From NCBI RefSeq assembly GCF_040796495.1, contig NZ_JBFNQN010000018.1, positions 1 to 64,000 on the forward strand: a DNA stretch of 64,000 nt, written 5' to 3'. The notes under the pieces are model-generated. The model had not been told where the DNA came from. It saw only the letters and a program-made list of their open reading frames with translations, and made no database searches. This document shows, piece after piece, positions 61,696-64,000 of this stretch. Origin of the DNA: Kineococcus endophyticus (lineage in GTDB: Bacteria > Actinomycetota > Actinomycetes > Actinomycetales > Kineococcaceae). The translations under genes and the position numbers were made by a program. Positions within the stretch are counted from its first letter, which is position 1. Each line of letters begins with the position of its first letter.

Positions 61696-62640
61696 AAGAG
61701 CAGGAGGGTTTCCGGGGGCAGCCCCCGGCAGGTACCCCGACGAACTGTGTGAGCGGGTGACACGGGGACGGTTGCCGATGCTCATCGTGACGCAACGCTC
61801 CGCACCGGGTCGCTGAGGCGGCCGCAGGCCGGTTCGATATCGACTCCCGAGACGCAGTGCAACTAGGTCGACCAAGCCGAGATCGATGCTGTCGACCGGC
61901 CCGGCACGGGACTAACGAAGGGGCCCCGGCTGATCGAGCTGGAGAAGGAGGTTCGGGAGCTGCGACGGGCGAAGGCGGTCCTGGGGTCGGCGTTGGTCTG
62001 GTGTGTCAAGGCCCCGGGATTCATAGCGAGTGTCAAGTAGCTATCAAGCCACTGTGACCCCCCGGACTCTTCGCGACCGTGGGCGAAGCCCGTCTTCGAA
62101 CTCGACAGGCGGTACACGCCGAGTTCGCCAAGCAGCCGGCGGGTGTTGTACCCGTCGTCGTCGTCGGCTACGGACCGCTTGATCCTGCCCAGGACCCGCG
62201 AGGGACGGTCGCGACAGGATGGACACGGGTTGCGGAGGAACATGGCCTTGACCGAGAGTTGGACGTTTCGGTCGTCGCGTTATCGTAGGAGCCGCCGGTG
62301 GATCCGACCGCTCCCCGCCGCAAAGAGGCCGAAGCCCGGCGTGAGATATGGTTTGAACTGCGCAGTAGGCGGTTCTCTCGCTCCGACTCGTCAAGACGGG
62401 GCCGCTTCGTTTGTCTCCTGCCGGGCCGGTCGACGGCATCGATCTCGGCTTGGTCGACCTAGTTGCACTGCGTCTCGGGAGTTGATATCGAACCGGCCTG
62501 CGGCCGCCTCAGCGACCCGGTGCGGAGCGTTGCATCACGATGAGCATCGACAGCCCTCCCCGGATCACCCGCTCACACAGTTTGTCGGGGTACCTCCCGG
62601 AGGCAGCCCCGGAAACCATCCTGCTCTTAGGAGGTCGGCT
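61696..62640. mobile_element. IS3-type debris with a 215-bp inverted duplication
   Basis: 61,698-61,912 and 62,425-62,632 are nearly identical in opposite orientation. The left arm carries remnants of IS3 OrfA: RYPDEL near the start, VDQAEIDAVDRPG at the inner edge, then LIELEKEVRELRRAKAVLGS just inside. The middle (61,913-62,424) has no intact gene. The region separates the second and third chemoreceptors and looks like two insertions followed by deletion. Confidence 0.7.
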
Positions 62641-62714
62641 GGAGATCATCATCAAACCCGGGCCCTGACACAGTATGTGCCTCAGGTTTGGGCGGTATCA
62701 GCCGATATCTGATC

Positions 62715-64000
62715 ATGCGCGTTCTGCGAAACATGAAGGTCTCGGCGAAACTGTTCGCCGCGTTCGGTGTCGTCAGCTTTCTACTGGCCGCCGCCATCGG
62801 CTTCGGAGCCCACGAACTGCACGTCGTGCAAGATCGGCTCAACGTTGTCTCCGGCTCCGGCATCGCCTCCACCCGCACCATTGGGAAGGTTGAATCGGCC
62901 TACCTGCAGGTCCGGTTGGACGTGGCGAATATCGCCTTGGCCAGTGCCGACGCCGCCACCGTGGCGACCGCGCAGCAGACCCTCACCAGTGACGACACCG
63001 CCTTGGACGCGGCGTGGACTGCCTACCTGGCCGCATCCCCTGCCTCTTCGGCCGCTCAGCAGCAAGGCTACATGACACTGTTGTCCCAGTACCGCACTGC
63101 CCGGGCCAACAGCGTCACGATCGCCTTGACCGGAGACCTGGCCGCGTTCAACGCTCAGCGCGAAACGGAGGTCCGGCCAATCTCCAGGCAGCTGTCCGCT
63201 GCAGTGGAAACCCTCGCCGGCGCAGAAACCAACCACGCCGCGGCTCTGGCGGCCAAGAGCACGCGGGAGTACCACCGTGCCCTGGCGGGTCTCCTCGGCG
63301 CCGGGTTCGTCGCGATTGCGCTGGCCATCACTTTGGCCGTGTTGATCTCCCGTTCCATCGCCCGCCCCCTGGCGCAGACCGTGACCGTCGTGGAGGGCCT
63401 GGCGCACGGCCGGCTTGACCAACGCGTGGACTACGTCAGTCGCGACGAGGTCGGTCGGCTCGCGGCGGCCACGAACACCTCGATGGAGAACCTTGCTGCC
63501 TTGATGCGGGAGGTCACCGCCACCTCCGCCACCCTCGCCGCATCCTCCCAGCAGCTGACCGGCGTTGCCGGGCAACTTTCAGCCGGTGCCTCGGACTCCG
63601 CGGCACAGTCGCAGGTCGTGTCCGCAGCCACAGAGGAGATCAGTGCCAATATCGGCACTGTTGCTGCGGCGGGGGAGGAGATGACTGCAGCTATCCGCGA
63701 GATCGCCGCCGCCACGGCCGAGGCGTCCTCCACGGCCAGCACTGCCGTCATGTCCGCCGGTGAAGCTAGCGCCATCATCAACCGCCTGGGCTCTTCCAGT
63801 CGGGAGATCGGCGATGTAGTCAAGTTGATTACCTCCATCGCTGAGCAGACCAACCTGCTGGCCTTGAACGCCACCATCGAAGCTGCCCGCGCGGGCGAAG
63901 CCGGTAAGGGTTTCGCCGTCGTTGCCGGGGAGGTGAAGGAGCTGGCACAGCAGACAGCTCGGGCCACCGAGCAGATTGTCTCTCGCGTTGGGGCGACGCA
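62715..64000 (+). CDS. Methyl-accepting chemotaxis protein, truncated by the window edge
   Basis: An ATG at 62,715 opens a frame of at least 428 residues that continues past 64,000. TM1 ([20 protein letters not shown]), a four-helix sensory region, TM2 ([20 protein letters not shown]), HAMP ([20 protein letters not shown]), and most of the signalling domain including [20 protein letters not shown]. It is similar in layout to the receptor at 59,645. The upstream Shine-Dalgarno is weak; an ATG at 62,733 is an alternative start. Confidence 0.88.
   Translation, partial: MRVLRNMKVSAKLFAAFGVVSFLLAAAIGFGAHELHVVQDRLNVVSGSGIASTRTIGKVESAYLQVRLDVANIALASADAATVATAQQTLTSDDTALDAAWTAYLAASPASSAAQQQGYMTLLSQYRTARANSVTIALTGDLAAFNAQRETEVRPISRQLSAAVETLAGAETNHAAALAAKSTREYHRALAGLLGAGFVAIALAITLAVLISRSIARPLAQTVTVVEGLAHGRLDQRVDYVSRDEVGRLAAATNTSMENLAALMREVTATSATLAASSQQLTGVAGQLSAGASDSAAQSQVVSAATEEISANIGTVAAAGEEMTAAIREIAAATAEASSTASTAVMSAGEASAIINRLGSSSREIGDVVKLITSIAEQTNLLALNATIEAARAGEAGKGFAVVAGEVKELAQQTARATEQIVSRVGAT

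Noticed and set aside
1-64000. tRNA, rRNA or other conserved RNA genes
   Set aside because: None recognised by eye; cloverleaf or rRNA landmarks were not seen, although small RNAs cannot be excluded.

Overview
High-GC, gene-dense DNA from an actinobacterium. Three chemoreceptor genes point to a motile lineage; Kineosporiaceae/Kineococcus is a plausible home, but that is inference only. No rRNA or tRNA gene was recognised. The window reads as a mosaic of plasmid- or ICE-like accessory blocks rather than core chromosome.

Layout: (1) 0-3.5 kb, a leftward operon encoding an EspR-like regulator, an ImmA/IrrE-type zinc protease, a MAB_1171c/DUF6545 membrane protein and a PAP2-like membrane protein. 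(2) 3.9-16.7 kb, a rightward conjugation (type IV secretion) block: a secreted GH26-like glycosidase, two small membrane proteins, a VirB4-type ATPase, a VirB6-like membrane protein, a VirB8/TcpC-like protein, an M23 cell-wall hydrolase and accessory genes. No relaxase or coupling protein lies inside the window. (3) 17.1-25.2 kb, a unit bounded by inverted IS481-type ends and exact 15-bp direct repeats. It carries two ECF sigma/partner pairs, a cold-shock protein, a nucleotidyltransferase, an alpha/beta hydrolase and an unrecognised gene, with many REP-like palindromes between genes. (4) 25.6-29.6 kb, two tandem tyrosine recombinases and a csoR fragment. (5) 29.6-38.5 kb, a stress block: uracil-DNA glycosylase family protein, CDP-alcohol phosphatidyltransferase, DUF202 protein, sulfite-oxidase-like enzyme, LysR regulator and TDT transporter (probable sulfite handling), universal stress protein, paired fluoride channels and a double-HTH protein. 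(6) 38.8-43.2 kb, two membrane proteins, a secreted HNH nuclease with a membrane partner, and a broken ferredoxin-like gene. (7) 43.3-45.7 kb, a P1B-4 metal ATPase with an ArsR regulator. (8) 45.8-49.0 kb, an IS481 element with extra genes and tangled ends. (9) 49.2-55.5 kb, small hypothetical genes separated by REPs in the opposite orientation to those of block 3, a methyltransferase pseudogene, and an IS3 fragment nested in an IS256 remnant. (10) 55.5-64 kb, three methyl-accepting chemotaxis proteins, a LacI regulator and IS3 debris arranged as a large inverted repeat; the last receptor runs off the window.

The most unusual items are the 8.06-kb IS481-ended cargo unit, the REP family whose orientation flips between its two territories, the EspR-IrrE-DUF6545-PAP2 operon beside a conjugation block that begins with a glycosidase, and an unusual number of apparent single-base frameshifts (16.14, 42.92, 45.2, 46.07, 52.32 and 52.45 kb), which reflect either decay or assembly errors.
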